This document shows, one piece after another, positions 7,690 to 16,503 of a stretch of 64,000 nucleotides of DNA. This stretch comes from a bacterium (GTDB lineage: Bacteria; Electryoneota; Electryoneia; Electryoneales; Electryoneaceae), in the NCBI GenBank assembly GCA_020444425.1, contig JAHLLB010000004.1, positions 62,001 to 126,000 on the forward strand, read 5' to 3'. A model generated the notes under the pieces. The model saw only the letters and a list, made by a program, of their open reading frames with translations, was not told the origin of the DNA and did no database searches. Numbering within the stretch: position 1 is the first letter of the stretch; each line of letters opens with the position of its first letter. Both the position numbers and the translations under genes were made by a program.

Positions 7690-10600
7690 CTACTTGAGCA
7701 ACACCAGCTTGCGCACGGCTTTTTCCGGTCCAGCCTGCACCTGCAGGAAGTAGACACCGGATGCATGCTTGGCGGCGTCCCACGTAAGACGATGGTAACC
7801 GGCGTTGTACCGTTCACCCGAAGCCAGACGCACAACCTCACGGCCGAGGATGTCGTACACCGCGACCTGCACCAGGCTCGCCTCCGGAAGCGCGATCTCG
7901 ATACTGGTGGACGGGTTGAACGGGTTCGGATAGGCTTCACTGATCGCGAATTCATCCGGCAACAGGCTCATCTCATCGACTCCGGCGAGCATGCCCGGAA
8001 TCGCATGAGCGGAGCTGTCAGATTCACCACCGGCGTAAATCGCGGTCACCCAGTAGTTCGGCTCCGCACCCGGAGAATCGTCCGTCCATACTGTCTGGTT
8101 CTGCACCAGTGCCTGCTCGATACCATCCTCATAGACACGGTAGTAACCGATGAAGTCTTCGATCGCTCCACCGACCGGCGCATCCCAGCTGAGACCAATC
8201 GTGCCACCATTGTCCTGGTAGACCACGTTCTGCGGCGGATACAGCTTCGCCAGCGTGACCTGCGGCTGAGTGACCGTCTGGTATTCGTTCAGCTTGAAGC
8301 GGCGGTCAACCGTTTCATAGCCCGGTGCGGAATAAACCAGTTCAAATGTCGCCGGCATCACCGTGATGCTGTACGTTCCGTCCTGGTTGACCGGAATCTC
8401 ACCGTACGGCGAGCTTACCGTAATGTCGACGTCCGGGTCCGGCACATCGAGCGCGACCATACCCTGAACCGTCGCACGCGGCACGTAGAACAGGATCGCG
8501 GTACCATCCGTAATCGTCGATACCGTCTCCGCGTACGATCCGTCGCCATCGGCGTCGAAGTACAGCAGGCCGAGGCCGGCCTCTTCGTCCGGCGACTCGA
8601 TACCGACCGTCGCGTTGCCGAGATCGTTCACATCCGCATACTGGAACAGGATGCGGGTGTTTTCATCGTGCGGCAGATACGGCGGCGGATTCGGGAAGTC
8701 GCGATCGTTGAAGATGACCTGGAACGTTTCCCGGGTGCCATCGTCCGGCCACTGGCGGCTGTCATACCATTCCACGATGAAGATGCCGGTCGTGGCGTCA
8801 TGGTAATACGACAGGTTGGTTTCAGCCGCGCGGAAGTCTTCCCAGAACGGGGCAACCATCGCGGGCGGACCATCCGAGCCCGGTATTGCCGTGTTGGAAT
8901 AGTCAGCCGGTTCGTCATCACCGGTCACATCGCCGAAGCAGAAGAACCCGTTTTCGTTGACGGTCAGCTGCGTGTAGTCGTTGCCGTAGTAGCCAACGGT
9001 GAACGGCAGGTCGATGACCACCGCGTCCTCTTCACCAGCCAACGTCACGCGCGTACCCTGGCCGCCCTCGAGCGGATCAATCGCACGCCAGTTGAACGTC
9101 GGCGAGAAAGCATGGTTGTCGCTGGACTGCACCGCGACATAATTCACCTGTTCGGACGGACCGGTGATCTTGTCGCCGTCTTCCAGCAGGAAGATTGCGA
9201 CATTCACGGACTGGCCCTGATTCGTGTAGGCTTCCACCTGACCGGTCACCGAACCGTCAGTCGCGGTCACCGTGAACACATCCCCAGTCGGGAACAGCAT
9301 CTGGAACCGGCCCTGCACGTTCGTGGTCGTGTTCAGCAGCGGAATCTCTTCCACCGTCACCGTCGCACCAACAACCGGATCGCCGTTGCTGTCACGCACG
9401 ATACCCGCGACCTGGCCGAGCGGGCGAGTAATCAGCTGGAAGTCGATTTCTTCCGAGTCCTGGCCGGCGGGAATGATGTAGGCATGCTGGTAGTAGAAGC
9501 CCGGGGCTTCTGCCTTCAGCTGTAGCGTTTCCGAAACCGGCAGGTACATGAAGTAGTCGCCGTTCGCGTCGGTGACCGTACCACCGCCGGAACCAACAAC
9601 CGTCACCGTCGCGCCGGCAATCGCCTGGCCGCCGTTCTGACGAGTCACCGTACCGGTAATCGTCATCACGCCTTCCGCCAGCGGAACGTTCGCGGCGACG
9701 GAGAAGTCCTGCGGGCCGACGGGAACGTCGGTACCCGAAACACGCAACGTCCACTGACCCGCTACCGGGTTCATCACCTCAACCTGCTCGACGTTGTCGC
9801 GCACGTTGGTGCCGGTCGTCGCCGGAGCGGACGGGTTGTTCCAATCCAGAATCCACGGGTCGTATTCGGTGCCGCTCGGATCGACCAGCACCAGGTCGAG
9901 GTCGTTGATCAACGTGACCGGCGCCAGGTACGAAGCCGGCGGGTCCGCCCACGCCGTTGTTACCTTCAACATATCGAGACCGGCCGGGACGGTGAAGGTC
10001 TGGGTGACCAGTCCGTTGTCGCCAACAGACGATTCGAGGTAACCAAAATTCTGAATCGTTTCGATGGCACGAACCGCGTCGACACGACCATACCCGAACT
10101 GGTAGTCCGGACCGTGGTTAAACAGGTCTTCCGCCGAGTTGCAGAGAATCGCCTTGACCGTCGGCGGATTCGGGAAGTCCGTCATCGCGGAGAGGCCCCA
10201 CTGCTCGACGAGCAGCGCGTTCACACCCGCGACAGCCGGCGTGGCCATGCTCGTACCGCTCATCGTGGTGTAGCCACCACCGGTGTTGCACGAAACGACG
10301 CTCACACCCGGAGCCGAAATATCCGGCTTGATGCGGCCGTCATCCGGCGGACCCCAGGACGAGAAGGACGACATGTTGTCGTTGTCATCACTCGCGCCGA
10401 CCGAAATGATATTTTTCGCACCGGCGGGCACGCCGAGTGTGTTGTACGTCGTGCCGCAACGACCGGCGCCGCGTTCGTTACCAGCGGCGAAACCAACGAT
10501 CACCGGCTCACCAACCGCACCGCGCACGATGCTGTCGAGCAGCGCGCTGGTCAGTTCGTAATCGCCTTCCCAGTCGCAGTCGTACCCGTTCGCGGCCGTG

Positions 10601-11604
10601 TTCGAACCGATCGAGTTGGTGAAGATGTGCGCGCCATGAACCTGCAGCGCTTCCTGGTAGTTTTCAAAAATGTCCTGCGGGCTGTCGTACAGGCAGTACG
10701 GGTTGCAGGATTCGTATTCGTAGCTGATCAGCGTAGCTTCAGGGGCCATGCCGCGGTACGGATCCGCGCCGTTGCCGAGCACGGTGCCCGCGACGTGGGT
10801 CGGGTGTGACGAGATGCCGCCGGTTTCACCCTGCGTACCACGATTTTCGAAGTCCGGATGGCTGATGTCGACCAGGCCGCCATCATACACACACACCGTG
10901 ACCCCGTTTCCACGCAGATCATACGGCGGATTGTTGACTTCGTCCACATTCATCGCGGCGCGTACGCCCGCGTTGACCATACCCATCGGCGGGGCGATGT
11001 AATCAACCGCCATCACGCCCGGGTCCTGCGTCAACTCATCAACCAGATCCGGAGAAATCTGCGTGTACCACGTGTTCAGCGGCGAGACATAGTCACCGAC
11101 CACAGCACCGAGCTGCGCCAGCAACGCTTCGCCGTAGCTTTCATCCAGCTGCTTCGCGAACTGTACGGCGAGCAGGATTTCATCCCCGGCGATCGCCCAT
11201 TGCGGCATCTCCTGCGACGTCACACGTGGAGCGACGCGATCTTCCGGCATGTATTCACCAGCCCAGCGAACATCGGCGCTGGACAGAGCGTTGGACTCAA
11301 CATTCGCTTCCAGCCATGCGACCCACGCGCCACCGCCGATGTACTGCTGCAGGTGGACGCCGTTGCTACTCAGCGTGCGCTTGACAGCTGCATCCGGGTG
11401 GGAAGTAAACTGAATCAGCACAGCCTGCGGCTGGCCGGTTTCGCGTTGCTGGAAAAATTGGAGTTGGTTGGCATCCGGTGTAAACGTGCGCACTGGCAAG
11501 TCGATCCGATACGTTTTCGGAGCGGCTTGCACCGTTGTCAACCCGCCAGTCAGCCAGAACACGACCAACAGTAGAGCGACGCCTAAAACAACTGTTCGCC
11601 TCAT
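7690..11604 (-). CDS. Secreted subtilisin-like serine protease with type IX sorting domain
   Basis: 1304 aa from ATG 11604, with GAGGGG upstream. Order of parts: signal peptide (about 1-28); propeptide-like region; S8 catalytic domain with Asp241 (VYDGGLVD), His267 (SHPTHVAGT, proline where glycine is usual), oxyanion Asn376 (AAGNERG) and Ser452 (GTSMATPAVAG); a P-domain-like beta sandwich; two carboxypeptidase-regulatory-like repeats (about 655-820); a nidogen-like segment; a small PEGA/regulatory-like repeat; an FN3 domain; and the sorting domain YPNPFNPSTSIEIALPE to the C-terminus ending in RKLVLLK. The enzyme is therefore predicted to be exported through the outer membrane and retained at the surface or released, degrading protein outside the cell. 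Monocistronic with a strong terminator. Confidence 0.92.
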   Translation of the reverse strand: MRRTVVLGVALLLVVFWLTGGLTTVQAAPKTYRIDLPVRTFTPDANQLQFFQQRETGQPQAVLIQFTSHPDAAVKRTLSSNGVHLQQYIGGGAWVAWLEANVESNALSSADVRWAGEYMPEDRVAPRVTSQEMPQWAIAGDEILLAVQFAKQLDESYGEALLAQLGAVVGDYVSPLNTWYTQISPDLVDELTQDPGVMAVDYIAPPMGMVNAGVRAAMNVDEVNNPPYDLRGNGVTVCVYDGGLVDISHPDFENRGTQGETGGISSHPTHVAGTVLGNGADPYRGMAPEATLISYEYESCNPYCLYDSPQDIFENYQEALQVHGAHIFTNSIGSNTAANGYDCDWEGDYELTSALLDSIVRGAVGEPVIVGFAAGNERGAGRCGTTYNTLGVPAGAKNIISVGASDDNDNMSSFSSWGPPDDGRIKPDISAPGVSVVSCNTGGGYTTMSGTSMATPAVAGVNALLVEQWGLSAMTDFPNPPTVKAILCNSAEDLFNHGPDYQFGYGRVDAVRAIETIQNFGYLESSVGDNGLVTQTFTVPAGLDMLKVTTAWADPPASYLAPVTLINDLDLVLVDPSGTEYDPWILDWNNPSAPATTGTNVRDNVEQVEVMNPVAGQWTLRVSGTDVPVGPQDFSVAANVPLAEGVMTITGTVTRQNGGQAIAGATVTVVGSGGGTVTDANGDYFMYLPVSETLQLKAEAPGFYYQHAYIIPAGQDSEEIDFQLITRPLGQVAGIVRDSNGDPVVGATVTVEEIPLLNTTTNVQGRFQMLFPTGDVFTVTATDGSVTGQVEAYTNQGQSVNVAIFLLEDGDKITGPSEQVNYVAVQSSDNHAFSPTFNWRAIDPLEGGQGTRVTLAGEEDAVVIDLPFTVGYYGNDYTQLTVNENGFFCFGDVTGDDEPADYSNTAIPGSDGPPAMVAPFWEDFRAAETNLSYYHDATTGIFIVEWYDSRQWPDDGTRETFQVIFNDRDFPNPPPYLPHDENTRILFQYADVNDLGNATVGIESPDEEAGLGLLYFDADGDGSYAETVSTITDGTAILFYVPRATVQGMVALDVPDPDVDITVSSPYGEIPVNQDGTYSITVMPATFELVYSAPGYETVDRRFKLNEYQTVTQPQVTLAKLYPPQNVVYQDNGGTIGLSWDAPVGGAIEDFIGYYRVYEDGIEQALVQNQTVWTDDSPGAEPNYWVTAIYAGGESDSSAHAIPGMLAGVDEMSLLPDEFAISEAYPNPFNPSTSIEIALPEASLVQVAVYDILGREVVRLASGERYNAGYHRLTWDAAKHASGVYFLQVQAGPEKAVRKLVLLK

Positions 11605-11847
11605 CTCAGATCCCCTCACGTTTTACCCGTTCTCCCGCAGCCTTTGCCGGGGACAATAGTCCCGAAATATAGCGAAACGGCCCGTGCGGGAAAGCGAAAC
11701 GGAGAATTTTTGAGAAGAAAGACACAAACTTTGTTCCAGGCGGGAAAGTATGAAACATTCTACGGAAACACTTGAAAACAAATAGCTTGGGGCGTAGATA
11801 TGGTAAAGAAGAAATGACTCGGGGAGCGAAAGCTGCGGCAACTGCGG

Positions 11848-13032
11848 CTACATCACAATTTCGAGCTCCATCGCTTCCTCGTCCTTGAAATCCATCAGCT
11901 TCGGCGGTTTCAATTCGCCGTCGCTGCCGTTGTGCGTGAGGATGATCGCGGGATTGGTCTGCAGCTCCGGGTTTTCTTTCGCGATGACACCACGGTAACC
12001 GATAAACTTTTTGGCCCGGTTGTTCTTGATCCGAACCTGGATGCCGACCGGATAACACTGTACCGAACGAACCAGCGCCTTAACCACATGCGAGTTCCAC
12101 GATCCGACACGACCGGTCAGAATCGCCGTCACCGCTTCTTCCGGTGTGTAGACCCGTTCATCCATCACACCGGTAACCAGGTTGTCGTAAATATTCGCGA
12201 CCGCAAGCACCTGCGCGAAACGGTGGATCTCACCCTCACGCTGGTTCGACTTGGTCGGCGGCAACCCGCTGGCCTTCAGTTCACGGGGAAAGCCATTGCC
12301 ATCCAGCTGCTCGTGATGCTGCATCACGACCGTCTGCTCAACAAAGGCGGCGTCATCATTTTCGCGCAGAATCACACTGGAATAAATCGGGTGTTCACGC
12401 AGCAGCATCCGTTCATCGGCGTTCATTTCGTACGGTTTCTTGTTCCGCAAATCACCGAGAATCACCTTGCCGATGTCATGCAACATCGCCGCGACACCGA
12501 GCTGCCGAAGTTCACTCTGGCTGTAGTGAAAGGACCGGCCCATCATGATGCAGAGCACCGTCGTATCAACGGCGTGCTCATAATCCGCGCCGTCATCCTC
12601 CGCGCGCATACGCATGGAACTGAACATTACTGACGCGTTGGAGAGTACTTCCTCGAGGATGGTCGAGACGACACGCCGCATCGACGGCATCTTGACCATG
12701 TTCTTGTATTTGTTTCCCTTCTCGATTTCCTGCTTGATGTCGCCAACATTGTCACCCTTGACCGGCTCAACCGCCGCAACCGCCTTGAACACATCCCCGA
12801 CTTCCTTGCTCGCCATGTGACGAACGGTGTCGCTGATCAATTCCTGCGGTTGAATGTCCTTCGTAAGCTCGTTCATGACATGGACATACATGATGCCACG
12901 GCTTCGCATCAAAGCGATGGTATCGTCATCGAGCTCATATCCGGACGCGAGCAACAGGTCGCCGCGGGAGTTGAACAGGGACTTGCCGAGGATATCACCG
13001 GGTTGCAGTGAGTCAATGCCCTGGATCTGCAT
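11848..13032 (-). CDS. HD-GYP-type phosphohydrolase
   Basis: 394 aa, ATG 13032 with AGGA six bases upstream. N-terminal region (1-110) has a DUF3391-like look (IDSLQPGDILGKSLFNSRGD); the HD-GYP domain follows, with His153, the HD pair in LHDIGK (about 185-186), HPIYSS, and QHHEQLDGNGFP where GNGFP replaces GxGYP. HD-GYP proteins usually hydrolyse cyclic di-GMP; the changed GYP motif and the missing response-regulator domain leave the substrate open. No membrane segment. The gene stands alone; 13033-13238 upstream is AT-richer and holds no gene. Confidence 0.85.
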   Translation of the reverse strand: MQIQGIDSLQPGDILGKSLFNSRGDLLLASGYELDDDTIALMRSRGIMYVHVMNELTKDIQPQELISDTVRHMASKEVGDVFKAVAAVEPVKGDNVGDIKQEIEKGNKYKNMVKMPSMRRVVSTILEEVLSNASVMFSSMRMRAEDDGADYEHAVDTTVLCIMMGRSFHYSQSELRQLGVAAMLHDIGKVILGDLRNKKPYEMNADERMLLREHPIYSSVILRENDDAAFVEQTVVMQHHEQLDGNGFPRELKASGLPPTKSNQREGEIHRFAQVLAVANIYDNLVTGVMDERVYTPEEAVTAILTGRVGSWNSHVVKALVRSVQCYPVGIQVRIKNNRAKKFIGYRGVIAKENPELQTNPAIILTHNGSDGELKPPKLMDFKDEEAMELEIVM

Positions 13033-13238
13033 GTACGTCCTGTGTCAGGTTTGGCAACGTTAGCACTGCAAAATGTGGAATCATTGCGTCAACCCGCAAG
13101 GAGAGCGGGAGCAGTAGCATAAATAATGATGAGGCAATGCTAACAATAAAACAAATTGGATAACCCGCCCGCAATCAGTTTTCCGCAAGAACGGGAAACA
13201 CGACATCCCAGCCCACTCAGCGTCCGTAAGCAGCAAAC

Positions 13239-16200
13239 TCACTCGGTTCCGCCGTACACATCCTCCATCATCCGCGTGACAATCCCCGCCCAGATGTACG
13301 TTTGATGCCAGCCGCCCCACGCTTCGTCCGGGCTGTAGAACTCCCACATCGTGTGCGTCTCCGCCAGCACCTCGCTCATGCCCGCGCTGACACGTTCGGC
13401 CAGCTCACGCGCTTCGTCCACGTAGCCATACCGCAGCAGACCACGTACAATCAGGTAGTTCCATTGCACCCAAACCGGCCCGTTCCAGTAGCCCTGCGGC
13501 TTGTAGTACGGGTCGTCCGCACTCAATGACGGCACCCCGTACTCACGCCAGAACTCGTCCGGGTTGGTCAGGTGTTCGCGGACCAGCCGCTCGGCCTGTT
13601 CCTCCGTCGCGATCCCGGCCCACAACGGCAGGAAACCGATAATTTCCTTGCGCTTCAAGTCGCCGGGTTCGTTAAACGAGAAACGATCCGGATTGAGGTT
13701 GCCAGCATTGTCGAAGGGACCGGTGTACCCGTTCGGATTGCCGTCCTCGCCGGCCCAACCGCGCTTCACGTTGTGGTAGAAAAAGCCGGTTTCCTCATCC
13801 CACATCGCCCGCTGGACACTGTACGCCAGCTCCGCACCCCGCTTGCCGAGCCACGTCGCTGCGTCGCCGTTCCCCAACGAATCCTGCATCGCCGCGAGGC
13901 TGTTGAATTCGTTGGCCAGCATGCAGTTCAAACCTAGCGCTTCCAGCGAATCCGGCGGCGCGACGTCGTCCCAGATCACCACGGACGCATCCCGCAATGA
14001 TTCCAGCACCGCCTGCCCGCCCCATTCGTAAAGGCCGTCTGAGTCCGTGTCACGGTTCCGTTTCCAGTAGCGGACAAACCGCTCACAGGACGGCGCCATC
14101 TTCGCGAGAAAATCACGGTCGCCGGTCATCTGGTACAACTCGTGCGTGATCCAGCTGTAAAACGGGCCGGACTGGGTCATGTCGCCGTTGGTCTCGATCG
14201 TTTCCTCGAGGTACGGCCCGACCCGGTACGGAATGTACGCCCACTCAGTCATCGAATCGGTTTCAGGTGCGTGCTGCGCTTCGGCGAACACCTTCATCGA
14301 GGCTAGCGCCGAACGTGGGTCGAGATGGCCATAGGCCAACATCGCCAGCGACTCGTGGAACACCTGTCCGCCGTGTCCCCAGCCCCACATTGGTTCGCGC
14401 GAGAACACGTAGTAGTTGTGCGTCAACCGGCCTTCTGGTGGCAGCATGCTCTGGCGCAACAGGTTGTACGACGACAGCTGCAACAGCTGCTGCTGACGGG
14501 ACGGCAGCGTCACCTCCGGCACTGACGCAAACCGTTCGCGGTGTGCGTTCGCGAAATCGCCCAGCTCGCGGTGCGCCAGGTCATCGATCAGCCACTGGTT
14601 CCGTTCAAATTCAAACAGGTCGGCCGCAGTCTGACGGAACACGCGGATCCGTTTACTCTCACCGGGTGCCAGGGTGACACTCTTGAACATCGCCGCACCA
14701 TTTGACATCAACGCGTCCGGCTCGCGGAACTCGGCACTGTCCGCCAGCATATCGGTCAGCGTCGGCATTGGCCAGCAGCTCACCGTTTCGCTCGCCGGGC
14801 CCGGATACTTGTCCTCACTGGTGCTGACAACCATGAACCGGCGCAGGAAAATGTCCTCATCGGGATTGAAGCCGTACGAGACCCCCGCCTCGCGTTCTTC
14901 CACCGGAACCCGTGGGCTGAGATCATAGTTGTACGATGTTCCCTGCACTTGGTTATGATAGCGGAAGTAGGGAATGTCACGCGCACCGGCGAGCAGGAAT
15001 TCGTCCCGGTAATTGTCGCGCATGCTCTTTTCCTGCGCCTTCAGCCGGCACTTCAGCGGGTTCATGTAAATCCGGTAGATCTGCTTCGGATCGCCGTCCC
15101 ACTCGAGATGTACGCCGAAGGAGTCAATCGTCGCCCGCAGGTTCCGGGCCGCAGTGATCTTGCCCCGGGTCAGGGTCAGGTCGTGACGCTCGGCGTCCGG
15201 GTTCAACGGAACAGCCCGTGTCATCTCCCACCGCGCGCTCAGCTTCTCGGACGGCACCGACGCGACAATCCGCACCGTGTTCGAATCGAGATCCCTCCAG
15301 CCGGTTTCGGCGCTGTAGACACGGCTTGACCATTCCAGCCCGCCCGTCTCCAGCGCGAAATAACCACGCTGCTTCCACCAGTCCCACGAACTCGCGTGCA
15401 CCGGCGACGCCAACGAGACCAGGAAACGCGGATCATGCGTGAGGAACGCGTACGCCTGCACTCTGCTCTCGGACGGTTCGATCCGTGACCCATCCTCGCG
15501 TTGCAACCGTCCATACACCGGCAGCACCTGCGCCTCGTCCGGCTTCACCCATTCCGGCAGTTCCGACGACGCCCCGTCCACCGACGAGAACACGGCAGAC
15601 GTGTCCGGCACGGGCAGCATCGTGAACCGGTTCCGCCGCTCGAACGCGTGCGGAATCTTTTTCGCCACGGTCCAACCGTCGGCGGGGTGCTCGTGACGGA
15701 AACTCCAGCCTGACGCATCCGACTCCGGCAGCAGCAGCAGTTCGTTGCCGAGGTACGGCGCGACGGTAATCGTTTGCTCTGACGCCGACTCGTTGGTCAA
15801 CGTCAGCTCCCACACCGCCAGCGACGAGTTGTAGACGAAGAACCGGCCGTCAAGCGCGAGATCCGCGTACGGCTTCGCGGTGTAACGGACGTAGTCCGGC
15901 CACGATTCCTGCACCACCGGCGCTTCGGCCCAGTCCGCCAGGTTCAGCACCCGGTCGCCGTTCCGGTCGAACACCACCCCCCACTCGCCGTCCTGCGCCG
16001 ACGTGAACGCGACCGGCAACTCGTCCCGGTAATAGCGGAAATGATACCCCTGGTCCGGGACAAACCTGGCGCGCGGCAGGTCGGCGGCGTAGGTCGTGAA
16101 CAACGGATCGTCCGCACCGGCGTTCAGCGCGGTAGGGTTGAAGCGTCCGTCCGCCAACGTGGCGTTGGTCAGCAGTACGCACACGAGCAGCAGTAACGGG

Positions 16201-16298
16201 AGGAATCCAGCCAGCAGCTTCCGGCCATGACCGGCCAGCATCAACCGGACGGTCTGGACGTTCGGAATGGATGGAATCAGACGGCGATCACGTTTCAT
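13239..16298 (-). CDS. Secreted GH63/MGH1-like glycoside hydrolase
   Basis: 1019 aa with an N-terminal hydrophobic segment (about 28-47, LLAGFLPLLLLVCVLL) acting as signal or anchor. The N-terminal half is beta-rich; the C-terminal half is an (alpha/alpha)6 toroid of the mannosyl-oligosaccharide glucosidase/mannosylglycerate-hydrolase clan, with GYWNGPVWVQWNYLIVRGL and later WEFYSPDEAWGG and WHQTYIWAG. WGWGHGGQVFHESLAMLAYG and EWAYIPYRVGPYLEE mark the substrate end of the barrel. It probably removes glucosyl or mannosyl units from an oligosaccharide in the periplasm; the exact sugar cannot be read from sequence. ATG start at 16298, weak ribosome binding site. Confidence 0.82.
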   Translation of the reverse strand: MKRDRRLIPSIPNVQTVRLMLAGHGRKLLAGFLPLLLLVCVLLTNATLADGRFNPTALNAGADDPLFTTYAADLPRARFVPDQGYHFRYYRDELPVAFTSAQDGEWGVVFDRNGDRVLNLADWAEAPVVQESWPDYVRYTAKPYADLALDGRFFVYNSSLAVWELTLTNESASEQTITVAPYLGNELLLLPESDASGWSFRHEHPADGWTVAKKIPHAFERRNRFTMLPVPDTSAVFSSVDGASSELPEWVKPDEAQVLPVYGRLQREDGSRIEPSESRVQAYAFLTHDPRFLVSLASPVHASSWDWWKQRGYFALETGGLEWSSRVYSAETGWRDLDSNTVRIVASVPSEKLSARWEMTRAVPLNPDAERHDLTLTRGKITAARNLRATIDSFGVHLEWDGDPKQIYRIYMNPLKCRLKAQEKSMRDNYRDEFLLAGARDIPYFRYHNQVQGTSYNYDLSPRVPVEEREAGVSYGFNPDEDIFLRRFMVVSTSEDKYPGPASETVSCWPMPTLTDMLADSAEFREPDALMSNGAAMFKSVTLAPGESKRIRVFRQTAADLFEFERNQWLIDDLAHRELGDFANAHRERFASVPEVTLPSRQQQLLQLSSYNLLRQSMLPPEGRLTHNYYVFSREPMWGWGHGGQVFHESLAMLAYGHLDPRSALASMKVFAEAQHAPETDSMTEWAYIPYRVGPYLEETIETNGDMTQSGPFYSWITHELYQMTGDRDFLAKMAPSCERFVRYWKRNRDTDSDGLYEWGGQAVLESLRDASVVIWDDVAPPDSLEALGLNCMLANEFNSLAAMQDSLGNGDAATWLGKRGAELAYSVQRAMWDEETGFFYHNVKRGWAGEDGNPNGYTGPFDNAGNLNPDRFSFNEPGDLKRKEIIGFLPLWAGIATEEQAERLVREHLTNPDEFWREYGVPSLSADDPYYKPQGYWNGPVWVQWNYLIVRGLLRYGYVDEARELAERVSAGMSEVLAETHTMWEFYSPDEAWGGWHQTYIWAGIVTRMMEDVYGGTE

Positions 16299-16503
16299 CG
16301 ACAGGTGTTCCAGCGTCAGGGAGAGGAGCGTTTCACGTCAACCAGTTCGCGGAATATAAGGGTTCGCATGGACATCGGCGCGGTGCATGCCTAGATTACA
16401 GCCTAGTGAGCCCCCGCCCAAGCTGCGATCGTTCCGTTGCCCATAACACGTGGGGCCGTATGCCGCAGAGTCTGTATCATCAGCATCGCATCAGGAGGGG
16501 AGT

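Noticed and set aside
7765..9525. 586-codon open frame on the + strand
   Set aside because: Antisense to the subtilase gene; arginine- and histidine-rich composition typical of a shadow frame in GC-rich DNA, no ribosome binding site.
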